Shown here: piece after piece, positions 51,827-61,631 of the stretch | Layout of the letters: each line of letters begins with the position of its first letter | How positions within the stretch are numbered: the stretch's first letter is position 1 | Assembly (NCBI RefSeq): GCF_900177715.1 | Contig: NZ_FXWG01000003.1 | Location: forward strand, 186,001 to 250,000 | DNA length: 64,000 nucleotides | DNA from: Altererythrobacter xiamenensis | GTDB taxonomy: Bacteria > Pseudomonadota > Alphaproteobacteria > Sphingomonadales > Sphingomonadaceae | Reading direction: 5' to 3' | Made by a program: the position numbers and the translations under genes | The notes under the pieces: generated by a model | Told to the model about the DNA's origin: nothing | What the model saw: only the letters and a program-made list of their open reading frames with translations | The model's database searches: none

Positions 51827-53491
51827 TCAGGTGGAAGCCCGCAATCCGCTGACCGTTGCTCCGCTTGCGGCGAGCTGCTCGACGTCGATCTTGGCATGGA
51901 TCAGGCGCAGTCCGCTGTGTCCCTTGGCTTCGGTCAGCGCGTCCTTGAATGCTTCGGTCGTGTCGACCGCCCGGCTCCACGCGCCGTAGGCCGCGCCGAG
52001 CGCCGCGAAGTCGGGATTGGCGAGGTGGGTGGCGGAAACCCGCTCGGGAAACTCGCGCTCCTGGTGCATGCGGATCGTGCCGTAAGAGCCATTGTCGACG
52101 ATGATGACGAGCATGTTGCAGCCATGCTGAGCCGCCGTGGCAAGCTCCTGAGCGTTCATCAGAAAATCGCCATCGCCTGCGACAGCGACTACCGTCCGTT
52201 CGGGAAAGCGCAGGCTCGCCGCGACTGCGGCTGGCACGCCATATCCCATCGACCCGTTGGTAGGCGCCAGCTGGGTCGGAAAGCCTTCATATTGCCAGAA
52301 GCGATGCCACCAGCCCGAGAAGTTGCCCGCACCATTGCAGATTATCGTATCGGCCGGAAATGTGTCGCGCATGAAGGTGACGCATCGCCCCATGTCGAGC
52401 GCGAAGTCGCGCGGCGAAGCGGTTGCCCATTCTTCCCATTCGGCGTGAGCTTGGGCACCAGCATCGAAGGAAATGATACTGTGATCCTCCCACAAGGCGG
52501 CGCTTTCCGCGAAATCGTCCATCGCGCAGCACAGGGCGAGGTCGGCACGATAAACGCGGCCCAATTCCTCCGGATCCGGATGCACGTGGATGAGCTGCGC
52601 CTCGGGATGGTCCAGCGCCGGGAAGGAATAACCGTCGGTCGTCGCTTCACCCAGCCGCGCGCCGACCGCGAGCACAAGGTCAGCCTGCTTGACCCGTTCG
52701 ACCAGCTTCGGATTGGGACCGTAACCGAGGTTGCCGGCATAGACGGGTGAACTCGGCGAAATCGCGTCCTGACGGCGGAAAGCTGTGGCGACGGGAATGC
52801 CGATCCGCTCGGCAAATAGCTGAAAATACTCGCGCGCCTTCGCATTCCAGCCCGCGCCGCCGATGATCGCAATCGGGCTCGCGGCATCGCCGATCATCGC
52901 CATCATCGCCTGCATGGCATCGGGGCAGGGGGCCTGGGCGGGGCGCACCACGAAGGGGCGGGGAGTGCCGCTCACATCCTCGTGCAGCATGTCTTCGGGC
53001 AGGGCGAGCACAGCCGGGCCTGGCCTTCCGGAAATGGCGGTGCTGTAGGCGCGCGCGATATACTCTGGGATGCGCGCAGGATCGTCGATCCGTGCCGACC
53101 ATTTGCAGATCGGTGCGAAGAAGGCAGCAAAATCGACCTCCTGGAAGCCTTCTCGGTCGCGGGCATCGCGCGCGACGTCACCCACGAAGAGAATAAGCGG
53201 CTGCGAATCCTGATGCGCGGCGTGGACCCCGATGGAGGCATTGGTGGCGCCGGGACCGCGCGTGACGAAGGCAACGCCGGGCCTGCCGGTCATCGCTCCG
53301 TCGGCGCAGGCCATGTAGGCGACGCCGCCTTCCTGGCGGCAGGTCACGACATCGATCGCATCGCGCCCGTGCAGCGCGTCGAGAACGGGGAGGAAGCTTT
53401 CGCCCGGGACGGTGAAAATACGGTCGCAGCCCTGTTCGATCAGGCAGTCGACGAGCAGCGCCGCAGCGCCCGGAGTGGTGGATTTACTCAT
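51827..53491 (-). CDS. Thiamine pyrophosphate-binding enzyme, acetolactate-synthase-like
   Basis: A 554-residue TPP enzyme. The activating Glu is in FTVPGESFLPVLDAL, the central domain has IAIIGGAGWNAKA, and the TPP-binding motif is VAGDGDFLMNAQELATAA ending in VDNGSYG. Relatives include acetolactate synthase large subunits, benzoylformate decarboxylases and sulfopyruvate-type enzymes. No small regulatory subunit gene is next to it, so a catabolic or unknown reaction is as likely as branched-chain synthesis. Confidence 0.85.
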   Translation of the reverse strand: MSKSTTPGAAALLVDCLIEQGCDRIFTVPGESFLPVLDALHGRDAIDVVTCRQEGGVAYMACADGAMTGRPGVAFVTRGPGATNASIGVHAAHQDSQPLILFVGDVARDARDREGFQEVDFAAFFAPICKWSARIDDPARIPEYIARAYSTAISGRPGPAVLALPEDMLHEDVSGTPRPFVVRPAQAPCPDAMQAMMAMIGDAASPIAIIGGAGWNAKAREYFQLFAERIGIPVATAFRRQDAISPSSPVYAGNLGYGPNPKLVERVKQADLVLAVGARLGEATTDGYSFPALDHPEAQLIHVHPDPEELGRVYRADLALCCAMDDFAESAALWEDHSIISFDAGAQAHAEWEEWATASPRDFALDMGRCVTFMRDTFPADTIICNGAGNFSGWWHRFWQYEGFPTQLAPTNGSMGYGVPAAVAASLRFPERTVVAVAGDGDFLMNAQELATAAQHGCNMLVIIVDNGSYGTIRMHQEREFPERVSATHLANPDFAALGAAYGAWSRAVDTTEAFKDALTEAKGHSGLRLIHAKIDVEQLAASGATVSGLRAST

Positions 53492-53630
53492 GCCGCGGCG
53501 ATTACTCCGCGGGGCCTATGCTGGCAATGCAGTGGATATTCACCATGAACATCTGTGCTTAACGTCCCGTCAGTGGACAGCCCGGATTTGCGCCGCGCGC
53601 GATGGTTATTTTTCCGTTAAGACTTTACCC

Positions 53631-53822
53631 ATGCGTAGATCACTCGTCCTCAAGACCGAAGCCGCAAGGCACCCGTTTCTCGCTTCGCTGCCGGCACATG
53701 TCCGGACCCGCGAATACGAGAACCCGGCAGAATCGCTCTGGCGCCTGACCCAACAAGACGTGCGCGGATTTGCCAGCACCTATATTGCAGCCTTCGCAGC
53801 GGTGCTGGTGTTCATCGTCTGA
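53631..53822 (+). CDS. Small single-pass membrane protein, unknown
   Basis: A 63-residue frame (MRRSLVLKTEAARHPFLASL, ending TYIAAFAAVLVFIV) with a polar basic N-terminus and one C-terminal hydrophobic helix, the tail-anchored layout. The ribosome site is weak. It lies between two leftward genes and I see no family. Confidence 0.5.
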   Translation: MRRSLVLKTEAARHPFLASLPAHVRTREYENPAESLWRLTQQDVRGFASTYIAAFAAVLVFIV

Positions 53823-53857
53823 GGATCAGCCCCTCGAGAAATAGGGTATTCGGGTAA

Positions 53858-55174
53858 TCAGGCGGTCAGCGGACCGGCATCGAGCTCTGCCCGGTAGAGC
53901 CGCTGCCCCAGCCAAGCGGAAAACAGGCACATGGCGGCGCTGAGCAAGAGCTGCTCGGCCACGTCGATCCCGATTGCACTCATCGCCATCGCGACCAAAG
54001 ATCCTGCGACCATCGCTCCGGAATTGACGATATTGTTTGCGGCAATGGTGCGCGCCGCCTGATCGGGCGCCGAACGTGTCGTCAGAAAGGCGTAGAGCGG
54101 CACCACGAACATTCCGCCAGCAATGGCGATGCCAAGGAGCGATAGCAGGATTGCGCTTGCCAGGGGCCAGGCGAGAAACTCGCCCACGTCCATGATCTCT
54201 GAGATGTCGTAGGACTGCCAGTATCGGCAGATCACATAGAAGGCGACGACGAAGACGCCCATGGCGATCACCGAAGCGGGTGAATAGCGCGCCGAAACCT
54301 GCCCCTTGAGCAGCGCGTTGACCGAAACCGAGCCGATCGCCACCCCGACCGAGAAGATCACGAGGAAAAGGCTTGCGACCTCTTTCGACGCCATCAGCGT
54401 GTTCTTGGCGAGCGGTGGGAACTGGATGAACAGCACGGCACCGATGGTCCAGAAGAAGCTGATCGCGAGGATCGCGTAAAAGATCTGCCGGTCGTGCATG
54501 GTGTTGCGCACCAGTGCGATCGAAGCGCGGATTATGTGCCAGTCAAGCTTCTTGACCTCGCCCATCGGCGGTGCGGTTGGGACCTGGCGGCTGACGAGGT
54601 AACCGACAATCGAGGTGCCGATGATGCCCGCTGCGGCCCATTCGACCGGTATCCAGCCGGCAAGAATCGTCCCTGCCAGAATCGCGACATAGGTCCCGGC
54701 CTCGACCAGCCCGGTGCCCGCAAGTACCTCTTCCTTGCGCAGGTGCTGCGGCAGGATCGCGTATTTGATCGGTCCGAGAAATGTCGATTGCACGCCGGTG
54801 AGAAACAGCGCGAGCAGCATCAAGGGAATAGCTACAGTGTCGATCATGATCCCGCGCCAGGCGAGGTAGAGGCCGAGCGCGCCGATCAGCATCAGTCCGA
54901 TCTCGCACGCCTTCACCGTCCGAATGATAGCCGCCTTGTCGCGCATGTCGGCAAGCTGTCCGGCAAGTGCCGAGAGCAGGAAGAAGGGCAGGATGAAGAG
55001 CGCGGAGGCGACCGCGCTGAAAAGCCCCTCTGCGCTTTCGTCGTTATAGACCGAATAGACGACGAACAGGACCATCGCCGTCTTGTAGAGATTGTCGTTG
55101 AAGGCGTTGAAAAGCTGCGTGACGAATAGCGGGAGGAAACGTCGGCGCGCCAGAATATGCGTCGAAACTGTCAT
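53858..55174 (-). CDS. MFS transporter, LplT-like (lysophospholipid flippase-type)
   Basis: A 438-residue, 12-helix transporter starting with RRFLPLFVTQLFNAFNDNLYK. This FxxQFxxxFNDN opening and the GPIKYAILPQHL segment are typical of the LplT-type MFS that in many bacteria is fused to a PlsC-like acyltransferase; here the acyltransferase half is absent. Probable substrate: lysophospholipids (inferred). Start at 55174 is the Met before the conserved N-terminus. It is divergent from pgsA. Confidence 0.8.
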   Translation of the reverse strand: MTVSTHILARRRFLPLFVTQLFNAFNDNLYKTAMVLFVVYSVYNDESAEGLFSAVASALFILPFFLLSALAGQLADMRDKAAIIRTVKACEIGLMLIGALGLYLAWRGIMIDTVAIPLMLLALFLTGVQSTFLGPIKYAILPQHLRKEEVLAGTGLVEAGTYVAILAGTILAGWIPVEWAAAGIIGTSIVGYLVSRQVPTAPPMGEVKKLDWHIIRASIALVRNTMHDRQIFYAILAISFFWTIGAVLFIQFPPLAKNTLMASKEVASLFLVIFSVGVAIGSVSVNALLKGQVSARYSPASVIAMGVFVVAFYVICRYWQSYDISEIMDVGEFLAWPLASAILLSLLGIAIAGGMFVVPLYAFLTTRSAPDQAARTIAANNIVNSGAMVAGSLVAMAMSAIGIDVAEQLLLSAAMCLFSAWLGQRLYRAELDAGPLTA

Positions 55175-55287
55175 TTTCCGGGGACGCCCTCTCTTTCCAT
55201 TGCTGACCCATAAAGCTTGCGTGGCAGTGAACAAGCGGCTTCCGCCGTCTTTTGCCCGGCTGCACAAGGCGCTAGAGCGTCGAAACG

Positions 55288-55881
55288 ATGCTGACGCTGC
55301 CGAACATCCTCACGCTTTCGCGCATCCTGGCGGTGCCATTCCTCGCATTCTTCCTGTGGTGGCCCGATTGGGCGCTCGGTTACCTTATCGCCTTCGTGCT
55401 CTATTCGCTGATGGGCGTGACCGATTATTTCGACGGTTACCTCGCTCGTTCTAGCGGCGCGGTTTCGAAGCTCGGCATTTTCCTCGATCCCATTGCCGAC
55501 AAGATCATGGTCGCCGCCGTCATTCTTGTGCTGACGGCACAAGGCGTGCTGCGCGGGCCGTATGTTGGCGACATGCATGTCATTGCAGGGCTTATCATTC
55601 TCGTGCGTGAGATCGCGGTGTCCGGTCTGCGCGAGTTTCTCGGCGGGCTGCAGGTCTCGGTGCCGGTAACGCGTCTTGCCAAGTGGAAAACGACCTTCCA
55701 GATTCTCGCGCTCGGCTCGCTCATTCTCGGGCATGGCCTGCCGAACTGGAATGTATATGTGTTCGGGATCGACGCGAATGTCCCGCACACGGTTGGCCTG
55801 ACAACGCTATGGGGTGCAGCGATACTGACGCTGATGACCGGCTGGGATTATCTAAGGGTCGGTCTCAAACACATGGATTGA
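55288..55881 (+). CDS. pgsA: CDP-diacylglycerol-glycerol-3-phosphate 3-phosphatidyltransferase
   Basis: A 197-residue membrane enzyme: MLTLPNILTLSRILAVPFLA, then the CDP-alcohol transferase motif TDYFDGYLARSSGAVSKLG and FLDPIADKIMVA. It commits CDP-diacylglycerol to phosphatidylglycerol. It stands alone with LplT-like gene divergent on the left. Confidence 0.93.
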   Translation: MLTLPNILTLSRILAVPFLAFFLWWPDWALGYLIAFVLYSLMGVTDYFDGYLARSSGAVSKLGIFLDPIADKIMVAAVILVLTAQGVLRGPYVGDMHVIAGLIILVREIAVSGLREFLGGLQVSVPVTRLAKWKTTFQILALGSLILGHGLPNWNVYVFGIDANVPHTVGLTTLWGAAILTLMTGWDYLRVGLKHMD

Positions 55882-56030
55882 ACGATCTTGACAGATTGAG
55901 CCCGAGAATCCGGGAACCTAGCAAGCACTTTCTCCATTGATTGGTTAACAGCGGCGAGCATTGCCGCAGACTGAAATGATCGGCGCATGTTGGACGGGGT
56001 TGGCGCCGTGTAGAGATACAGGACCCGTCC

Positions 56031-56144
56031 ATGCTTCGCGCTATTTATCGCCGCGATATCAGAGAACTCGCGCTCGCTGCGTACACAGCGAGATCCAACG
56101 ATAAAACATTTCTCAAGATTTGGGGGGTATCCCCCAGCTCATGA
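56031..56144 (+). CDS. Possible leader peptide (37 residues)
   Basis: A short frame MLRAIYRRDIRELALAAYTA, then RSNDKTFLKIWGVSPSS, whose TGA overlaps the ATG of the next gene (ATGA, 56141-56144). AGGA lies about 7 nt before its ATG. The final codons run through the hairpin at 56121-56136 that contains the only G-rich ribosome site for the downstream gene. Its peptide sequence has no recognised family; coding is supported by the overlap and ribosome site only. Confidence 0.42.
   Translation: MLRAIYRRDIRELALAAYTARSNDKTFLKIWGVSPSS
56121..56136 (+). promoter_or_regulatory. Hairpin hiding the ribosome site of the 88-residue membrane protein
   Basis: TGGGGG-GTAT-CCCCCA is a perfect 6-bp stem ending 4 nt before the ATG at 56141. 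The G run is the only candidate ribosome site. Translation of the upstream short ORF would open it. Confidence 0.4.
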
Positions 56145-56407
56145 GTGTAACGCTTTCCACCTTTCTCGCAGGCCTTCTGAAGGTTGGCTGGCTCGCCATC
56201 ATCTTTAATGAGGTGCGCGGCGTAATCCTCGCAGTGCCGGTTCTCTATGGCATGTATCAGGCAGGCGGATCGGCCATGGCCATCTGGCTCGGCTTCTGCT
56301 CGCTCGCGGGCATCGCGCTTTCGGTCATCGTTCCGATGATCGCCGCCAAAAAGCTGGAGCGGTATGCGCAGGCCAAGCTGGCCGAGCGTCAGCCCGCTAC
56401 CGCCTAA
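56141..56407 (+). CDS. Small two-to-three-helix membrane protein, unknown
   Basis: An 88-residue protein starting MSVTLSTFLAGLLKVGWLAI, with hydrophobic segments near residues 5-20, 28-40 and 48-70 and a basic tail (AAKKLERYAQAKLAERQ). No family recognised. Its last 4 nt overlap the opposite SRPBCC gene end. Confidence 0.6.
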   Translation: MSVTLSTFLAGLLKVGWLAIIFNEVRGVILAVPVLYGMYQAGGSAMAIWLGFCSLAGIALSVIVPMIAAKKLERYAQAKLAERQPATA

Positions 56408-57414
56408 CCGGCGACCCGGACGTCAGGTGGCCGAGCTTCAGACCGCTGCTTGACGATCGCCAGGACATTTTCCTGTACGTCGCCGAGCATTCGTTCGCCC
56501 CACAATTCGAGATAGAATCCCATTCGGCTGCGTATGCGATAGCGTGTCGTGAGCGTCAGGGTCGAGCGCCTGTCACCGGTGCTGCGCAGATCGTAACGTC
56601 CGCTCTCGATATGCAGCATCGTCCCCTGCGGTGCGATATGCCGGTCGGTGTATTTCTGGATCGAATCGTCGGGAAAGGCGAAGTCCCAGCCAATGGTGCG
56701 ACCGGGCTCTATCGACGTGATCCGTTCTTCGAAGCGGATATGCTCGCCCCAGCTGGCAAGCCGCACCAGTTCGCCGTCGCGGCGCACCAGCTTCGCCTCG
56801 CTCGGGCGGGCGACGCCGGCAATGTCATGGGTGAAATTGGGGAGGCCCTCTTCGCTGCCGATGTCCGGAATGCTGACCAGCAGGGGCCAGATCGTTTCGG
56901 CTGGCGCATCGATCTCGATTTCGCGCGTGACCGTATGATCGGTCCAGGCAGGAGGAGCGCTCTCCTCGATCATGAAGAGGGCGATCGGGAGGATAATCCA
57001 GCCAGTGCTGCGGAACCGTTCCTGATTGGCCTCGACCTCGTCCCGCTCGGCCTGTTTGCGCATGATGTAGGCAGACAGCGCTCCACCGAGTCCGGCCGCC
57101 ACCCAGAACGGCAACACGATCAGGATGCAAACCAGCCCTTCCGCCATGCCGAAATAGACGAAGGGAAAAATGATCGCGAAAAGCGCAGTCGGTGCGATCA
57201 GGCAGCCCATTTTGTGGAACTGGAAAAAGCCGATTTGCGCGGCGAGCGCACCCAGTGAAAAGGGCATGAGGAACAGCGCCGCATAACCTGCGAAAGCACC
57301 CTCGAAATCCCAGACATAGAACAGCGATCCGAAACTGATCAGCGCCAGTGCGAGCATGCCGATGGCAAAGCCGGGATGTGCCGATGGTCGGTCCTGATCG
57401 TCGAGATAGGCCAT
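56404..57414 (-). CDS. Membrane protein with C-terminal SRPBCC domain
   Basis: A 336-residue protein. The N-terminal half has about four hydrophobic helices (FAIGMLALALISFGSLFYV, AALFLMPFSLGALAAQIGFF and others). From about residue 165 an SRPBCC/START-like domain begins (TVTREIEIDAPAETIWPLLVSIPDIGS) and continues with TSIEPGRTIGWDFAFPD. The fold binds hydrophobic ligands; the ligand is unknown. It follows oxyR on the same strand after 28 nt and may share its transcript. Confidence 0.75.
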   Translation of the reverse strand: MAYLDDQDRPSAHPGFAIGMLALALISFGSLFYVWDFEGAFAGYAALFLMPFSLGALAAQIGFFQFHKMGCLIAPTALFAIIFPFVYFGMAEGLVCILIVLPFWVAAGLGGALSAYIMRKQAERDEVEANQERFRSTGWIILPIALFMIEESAPPAWTDHTVTREIEIDAPAETIWPLLVSIPDIGSEEGLPNFTHDIAGVARPSEAKLVRRDGELVRLASWGEHIRFEERITSIEPGRTIGWDFAFPDDSIQKYTDRHIAPQGTMLHIESGRYDLRSTGDRRSTLTLTTRYRIRSRMGFYLELWGERMLGDVQENVLAIVKQRSEARPPDVRVAG

Positions 57415-57442
57415 GGTTTTGCTGCTCGATTTTTCGTGATGC

Positions 57443-58339
57443 CTAACCGGCGCGCAATTCTTCCGCCAACAATTCGAACTCTTCGGCACGCGGCGAGTTC
57501 TTGCGCCAGATCAGCGCGATCTCACGCTTAGAATTCTTCGACTTGAGCGGACGCGCGACCACTTCGGTCCCGTTCAGGATGCCCGCCTCGATCGCCATTT
57601 GCGGCAACATCGTCAGGCCAAGGTCGTTGTCGACCATCTGCACCAGCGTGTGCAGCGAGGTGCCGATCATCGTGGCAGACGCTCGCAATTCGGGACGGTT
57701 GCAGGCGGCAAGGGCGTGTTCTTTCAGGCAATGCCCGTCCTCGAGCAGCAGCAGCCGCCCCTCGTCGATCATCGATGCAGGAATGGTCTCGGGCGGGTCG
57801 CGCGGGTCGTCCTTGGGAAAAGCCACGTAAAGCTGATCGTCGTCGATATGGGCCATCTCCACCTCGCCGGTGGCGAAGGGAAGGGCGAGCAGCACGCAAT
57901 CCACGCGTCCATGATGCAGCGATTCGACCGCATCGTGGCTGGTCTCTTCGCGCAGCAGCAGTTTGAGCTCGGGGCGCTCCTTGCGCAGGCGCGGGAGAAT
58001 GCGCGGCAGCATGAAAGGCGCGATGGTCGGGATCACGCTCATCCGGACGGTGCCTGAAAGCGGCTTGCCCGCTGCCTGAACCAGGTCGGACAGTTCCTCC
58101 GCTTCGCGCAGCAGCCTGTGCGCTTTCTCGACCACCTGCTCGCCCAGCGAAGTGAAGCGCACGACGCGGCGGCTGCGTTCGACAAGCGTCACGCCCAGTA
58201 GCGACTCGAGCTCGCGGATGCCCGCCGACAGCGTCGATTGCGAGACAAAGCTCGCCTCGGCCGCGCGGCCGAAATGACCGTGCTCGTGCAGCGCAACGAG
58301 ATATTGCAGCTGCTTGATGGTAGGAAGATATGTGCTCAC
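57443..58339 (-). CDS. oxyR: LysR-type hydrogen peroxide regulator OxyR
   Basis: A 298-residue LysR regulator. HTH: HFGRAAEASFVSQSTLSAGI. The redox region LLLEDGHCLKEHALAACNRP carries Cys204 and Cys213, nine residues apart exactly like Cys199/Cys208 of E. coli OxyR with the same GHCL context. It should sense H2O2 by disulfide formation and activate defence genes. Next to it is rnd; no catalase or ahp gene is in the window, but the DyP operon is a peroxide user. Confidence 0.88.
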   Translation of the reverse strand: MSTYLPTIKQLQYLVALHEHGHFGRAAEASFVSQSTLSAGIRELESLLGVTLVERSRRVVRFTSLGEQVVEKAHRLLREAEELSDLVQAAGKPLSGTVRMSVIPTIAPFMLPRILPRLRKERPELKLLLREETSHDAVESLHHGRVDCVLLALPFATGEVEMAHIDDDQLYVAFPKDDPRDPPETIPASMIDEGRLLLLEDGHCLKEHALAACNRPELRASATMIGTSLHTLVQMVDNDLGLTMLPQMAIEAGILNGTEVVARPLKSKNSKREIALIWRKNSPRAEEFELLAEELRAG

Positions 58340-58349
58340 GCTGGGGTCG

Positions 58350-59564
58350 CTATTCGGCCGCTTCGGCGTCGTTCAGCGCCTCTTCCATCGACGCCTGCAT
58401 GTCATCGACATGGGTCATGGCGAGCTTTCCGCCTTTTACGGCGAAGGCGAGCTTTCCCTCGACCAGTTCAAGCGCATCGCGGCCGAAGACGTCATAACGC
58501 CAACCCTCCAAAATAGGCAGGTCGCGAATGCCTGCGGCGAGCGCTTCCATCTCGTCCGCCCGCGTCAGCAGCCGGGCTGCGACATCGATTTCGCGGGCAC
58601 GGATCTTGAGCAGCAGCTTGAGCAAGTCCGCCACGAGCGCGCCTTCCTTGCCGAGAGGTGCGCCGCGCTTCATCTTCTCCGGCATCTCGCTCTTGTCGAG
58701 CGGGGTTGCGTTCTCGAGCACGCGCATCAGCCGCTTGCCGATGTCATTATCTTTCCATGCGGAGGACAGTCCGCGCACCTTGGCGAGATCGCGCTGCTGC
58801 TTGGGCGGGTGGCTTGCAATGTCGGCGAGCGTCTCGTCGCGCATTATGCGGCCACGCGGGATGTTCTTGTGCTGCGCCTCGCCTTCGCGCCACGCCGCAA
58901 GCCCCTTGAGGCGGCCCAGAACCGCCGGGTTCCGGCCGGGCGAGCGGATACGGCGCCAGGCCTGGTCGGGATCGGTGACATAGTTCGAGACCTCGGCCAG
59001 CTTGTCCATTTCGGCATCGAGCCACGCGCCGCGCCCTGTCTTGATCAGCTTGTTCAGTATCTTCGGGAAGATTTCCGACAGGTGCGTCACATCGCCAATG
59101 GCATATTCGATCTGCCTGTCGGTCAGTGGACGGCGACTCCAGTCGGTGAAGCGCGCGCCCTTGTCGACGGTGATGCCGAGCCAACTCTCTACCAGATTGG
59201 CATAGCCGATCTGTTCGGATTGGCTAATCGCCATCATTGCGATCTGGGTGTCGAAGATCGGGTGCGGGGTCTTGCCGGTCAGGTTGACGATGATCTCGAC
59301 ATCCTGTCCGCCGGCGTGGAAGACCTTGAGCACATCTTCATTGTCGCACATCAGCTCGAGGAGCGGCGAAAGGTCGATGCCGTCTGCCAGCGGATCGATC
59401 GCGGCGGCCTCTTCCTCATTGGCGATCTGCACCAGGCAGAGTTCGGGCCAATAGGTGTTTTCGCGCATGAATTCGGTGTCGACCGTCACGAATTCGGATT
59501 TGGCGAGACGCTCGCAAAGGTCGGCAAGAGCGTCTGTCGTGGTAATAAGATCGTGTATTTTCAT
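58350..59564 (-). CDS. rnd: Ribonuclease D
   Basis: A 404-residue DEDDy exonuclease. Motifs: VTVDTEFMRENTYWPELCLVQ (Exo I), FHAGGQDVEII (Exo II) and YAIGDVTHLSEIF (Exo III, Y and D), then an HRDC domain (LAAWREGEAQHKNIPRGRIM). It trims tRNA 3' ends. Start at 59564 is the ATG before KIHDLI; in-frame codons upstream extend into the intergenic gap. Confidence 0.92.
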   Translation of the reverse strand: MKIHDLITTTDALADLCERLAKSEFVTVDTEFMRENTYWPELCLVQIANEEEAAAIDPLADGIDLSPLLELMCDNEDVLKVFHAGGQDVEIIVNLTGKTPHPIFDTQIAMMAISQSEQIGYANLVESWLGITVDKGARFTDWSRRPLTDRQIEYAIGDVTHLSEIFPKILNKLIKTGRGAWLDAEMDKLAEVSNYVTDPDQAWRRIRSPGRNPAVLGRLKGLAAWREGEAQHKNIPRGRIMRDETLADIASHPPKQQRDLAKVRGLSSAWKDNDIGKRLMRVLENATPLDKSEMPEKMKRGAPLGKEGALVADLLKLLLKIRAREIDVAARLLTRADEMEALAAGIRDLPILEGWRYDVFGRDALELVEGKLAFAVKGGKLAMTHVDDMQASMEEALNDAEAAE

Positions 59565-59755
59565 TCGTCTTTTCATCTCTATCGGGCGGAGTGCCGCCCT
59601 CGGGCGCCGTTTCGGCGGAGCCCATTTGGAGGTCAGGTGCCTTGACAAAGTCACCCTCTTCCCCTGTTAGCGCGCGCGTTACCGCGCATATCGGTCGCGC
59701 GCCTGTTGTTGGGCGCGCCCTTAGCGCCATACTACCGAACAGGACAAGATTTTAG

Positions 59756-61567
59756 ATGCACGCCTATCGTACCCACAACTGCGCACAGCTTTCGGCGAAA
59801 AATGTCGGCGAAACCGTCCGGCTGTCCGGCTGGATTCACCGCAAGCGCGACCATGGCGGCGTGCTGTTCATCGATTTGCGCGACCATTTCGGCCTGACGC
59901 AGATCGTTGCCGACGAAGATTCGCCCGCATTGTCGGTGCTCGAGAAGCTGCGCCTCGAATCGGTCGTGACGATCGACGGCGAAGTGAAAGCCCGCACGGC
60001 CGAGACGGTGAACAAGGATCTGCCGACCGGCGAGATCGAGGTCTTTGCGCGCGATGTCACCGTGCAGAGCGCGGCCGAAGAGCTGCCGATGCCGGTTGCC
60101 GGTGAGCAGGAGTATCCCGAGGACATCCGCCTCAAATACCGCTTCCTCGACCTGCGCCGCGAAACGCTGCACAAGAATATCATGACTCGCGTCGCGGTCG
60201 TCGCCGACATGCGCGAGCGGATGAAGAACGCAGGCTTCAACGAGTTCTCGACTCCGATCCTGACGGCATCCTCGCCCGAAGGTGCACGCGACTTCCTCGT
60301 GCCGAGCCGCCTCCATGCAGGGGAGTTTTACGCGCTGCCGCAGGCACCGCAGCAGTACAAGCAGCTGCTGATGGTCGCGGGCTTCGACCGTTACTTCCAG
60401 ATCGCACCGTGCTTCCGCGACGAAGACCCGCGTGCCGACCGCCTTCCGGGCGAGTTCTATCAGCTCGATCTCGAAATGAGCTTCGTGACGCAGGAAGAGG
60501 TTTGGGACACGATGGAGCCGGTAATCGCCGGAACCTTCGAAGCCTTTGCAGAGGGCAAGCACGTGACGGCTGCGGGCGAGTTCCCGCGCATCCCCTATGC
60601 GGAATCGATGCTCAAATACGGTACCGACAAGCCCGACCTGCGCAACCCGCTGATCATCACCGATGTCACCAGCCATTTCGAACAGTCGGGCTTCGGCCTT
60701 TTTGAAAAGATCGTGGGCGGTGGTGGCCGCGTCCGCGTGATCCCGGCGCCGGGCACGCATGAGAAGAGCCGCAAGTTCTTCGACGACATGAACGACTGGG
60801 CGCGCAAGGAAGGCTTCGCCGGCCTCGGCTACGTCACCCGCAAGGGCGGCGAGTTCGGCGGCCCGATCGCAAAGAACCACGGGCCCGAGCGAATGGAAGA
60901 GCTCTATGCAGAGCTAGGCCTTGGCGAGAACGATGGGTTGTTCTTCGCAGCCGGCAAGGAAGCCGATGCAGCCAAACTGGCGGGTGCAGCGCGCATCCGC
61001 GTGGCCGATCAGCTTGAGCTGATCGATCAGGACCGCTTCGAACTGGCCTGGATCGTCGACTTCCCGTTTTACGAATATGACGAGGACGAGAAGAAGGTCG
61101 ACTTCAGCCACAACCCGTTCTCGATGCCGCAAGGCGGGATGGAAGCGCTCGAAAATCAGGATCCGCTGACGATCAACGCATACCAGTACGATCTCGTCTG
61201 CAATGGCTTTGAAATCGCCTCCGGCTCGATCCGTAACCACAAGCCGGATACGATGGTGAAGGCGTTCGAGATCGTCGGCCTGTCGAAGCAGGACGTCGAG
61301 GAGCAGTTCGGCGGCATGTACCGCGCATTCCAGTACGGCGCACCGCCGCATGGCGGGATGGCCGCAGGCGTCGACCGCATCGTGATGCTTTTGTGCGGCG
61401 CGCAGAACCTTCGCGAAGTCACGCTCTTCCCGATGAACCAGAAGGCGGAAGACCTTCTGATGGGAGCGCCGAGCCGGCCCGAACCGCGCCAGTTGCGCGA
61501 ACTCCATCTGCGCGTGGTCGAGCCGCCCAAGAAAGACGATACGCCCAAGATCGTCTCCGAGAATTGA
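59756..61567 (+). CDS. aspS: Aspartyl-tRNA synthetase
   Basis: A 603-residue bacterial-type AspRS. N-terminal OB fold: [23 protein letters not shown]; class II motif 2: [20 protein letters not shown] insertion domain present ([15 protein letters not shown]); motif 3: [16 protein letters not shown]. It may be non-discriminating in organisms lacking AsnRS; that cannot be judged here. A strong terminator follows. Confidence 0.97.
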   Translation: MHAYRTHNCAQLSAKNVGETVRLSGWIHRKRDHGGVLFIDLRDHFGLTQIVADEDSPALSVLEKLRLESVVTIDGEVKARTAETVNKDLPTGEIEVFARDVTVQSAAEELPMPVAGEQEYPEDIRLKYRFLDLRRETLHKNIMTRVAVVADMRERMKNAGFNEFSTPILTASSPEGARDFLVPSRLHAGEFYALPQAPQQYKQLLMVAGFDRYFQIAPCFRDEDPRADRLPGEFYQLDLEMSFVTQEEVWDTMEPVIAGTFEAFAEGKHVTAAGEFPRIPYAESMLKYGTDKPDLRNPLIITDVTSHFEQSGFGLFEKIVGGGGRVRVIPAPGTHEKSRKFFDDMNDWARKEGFAGLGYVTRKGGEFGGPIAKNHGPERMEELYAELGLGENDGLFFAAGKEADAAKLAGAARIRVADQLELIDQDRFELAWIVDFPFYEYDEDEKKVDFSHNPFSMPQGGMEALENQDPLTINAYQYDLVCNGFEIASGSIRNHKPDTMVKAFEIVGLSKQDVEEQFGGMYRAFQYGAPPHGGMAAGVDRIVMLLCGAQNLREVTLFPMNQKAEDLLMGAPSRPEPRQLRELHLRVVEPPKKDDTPKIVSEN

Positions 61568-61576
61568 GTGCATGAA

Positions 61577-61611
61577 AAAGGGCGCGGCTCCCTAGAGAAC
61601 CGCGCCCCTTT
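61577..61611 (+). terminator. Terminator after aspS
   Basis: AAAGGGCGCGG pairs with CCGCGCCC(C)TTT around a 12-nt loop; it can also serve the convergent gene on the other strand. Confidence 0.85.
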
Positions 61612-61631
61612 CGCTAGCGGACTAAATCAGC

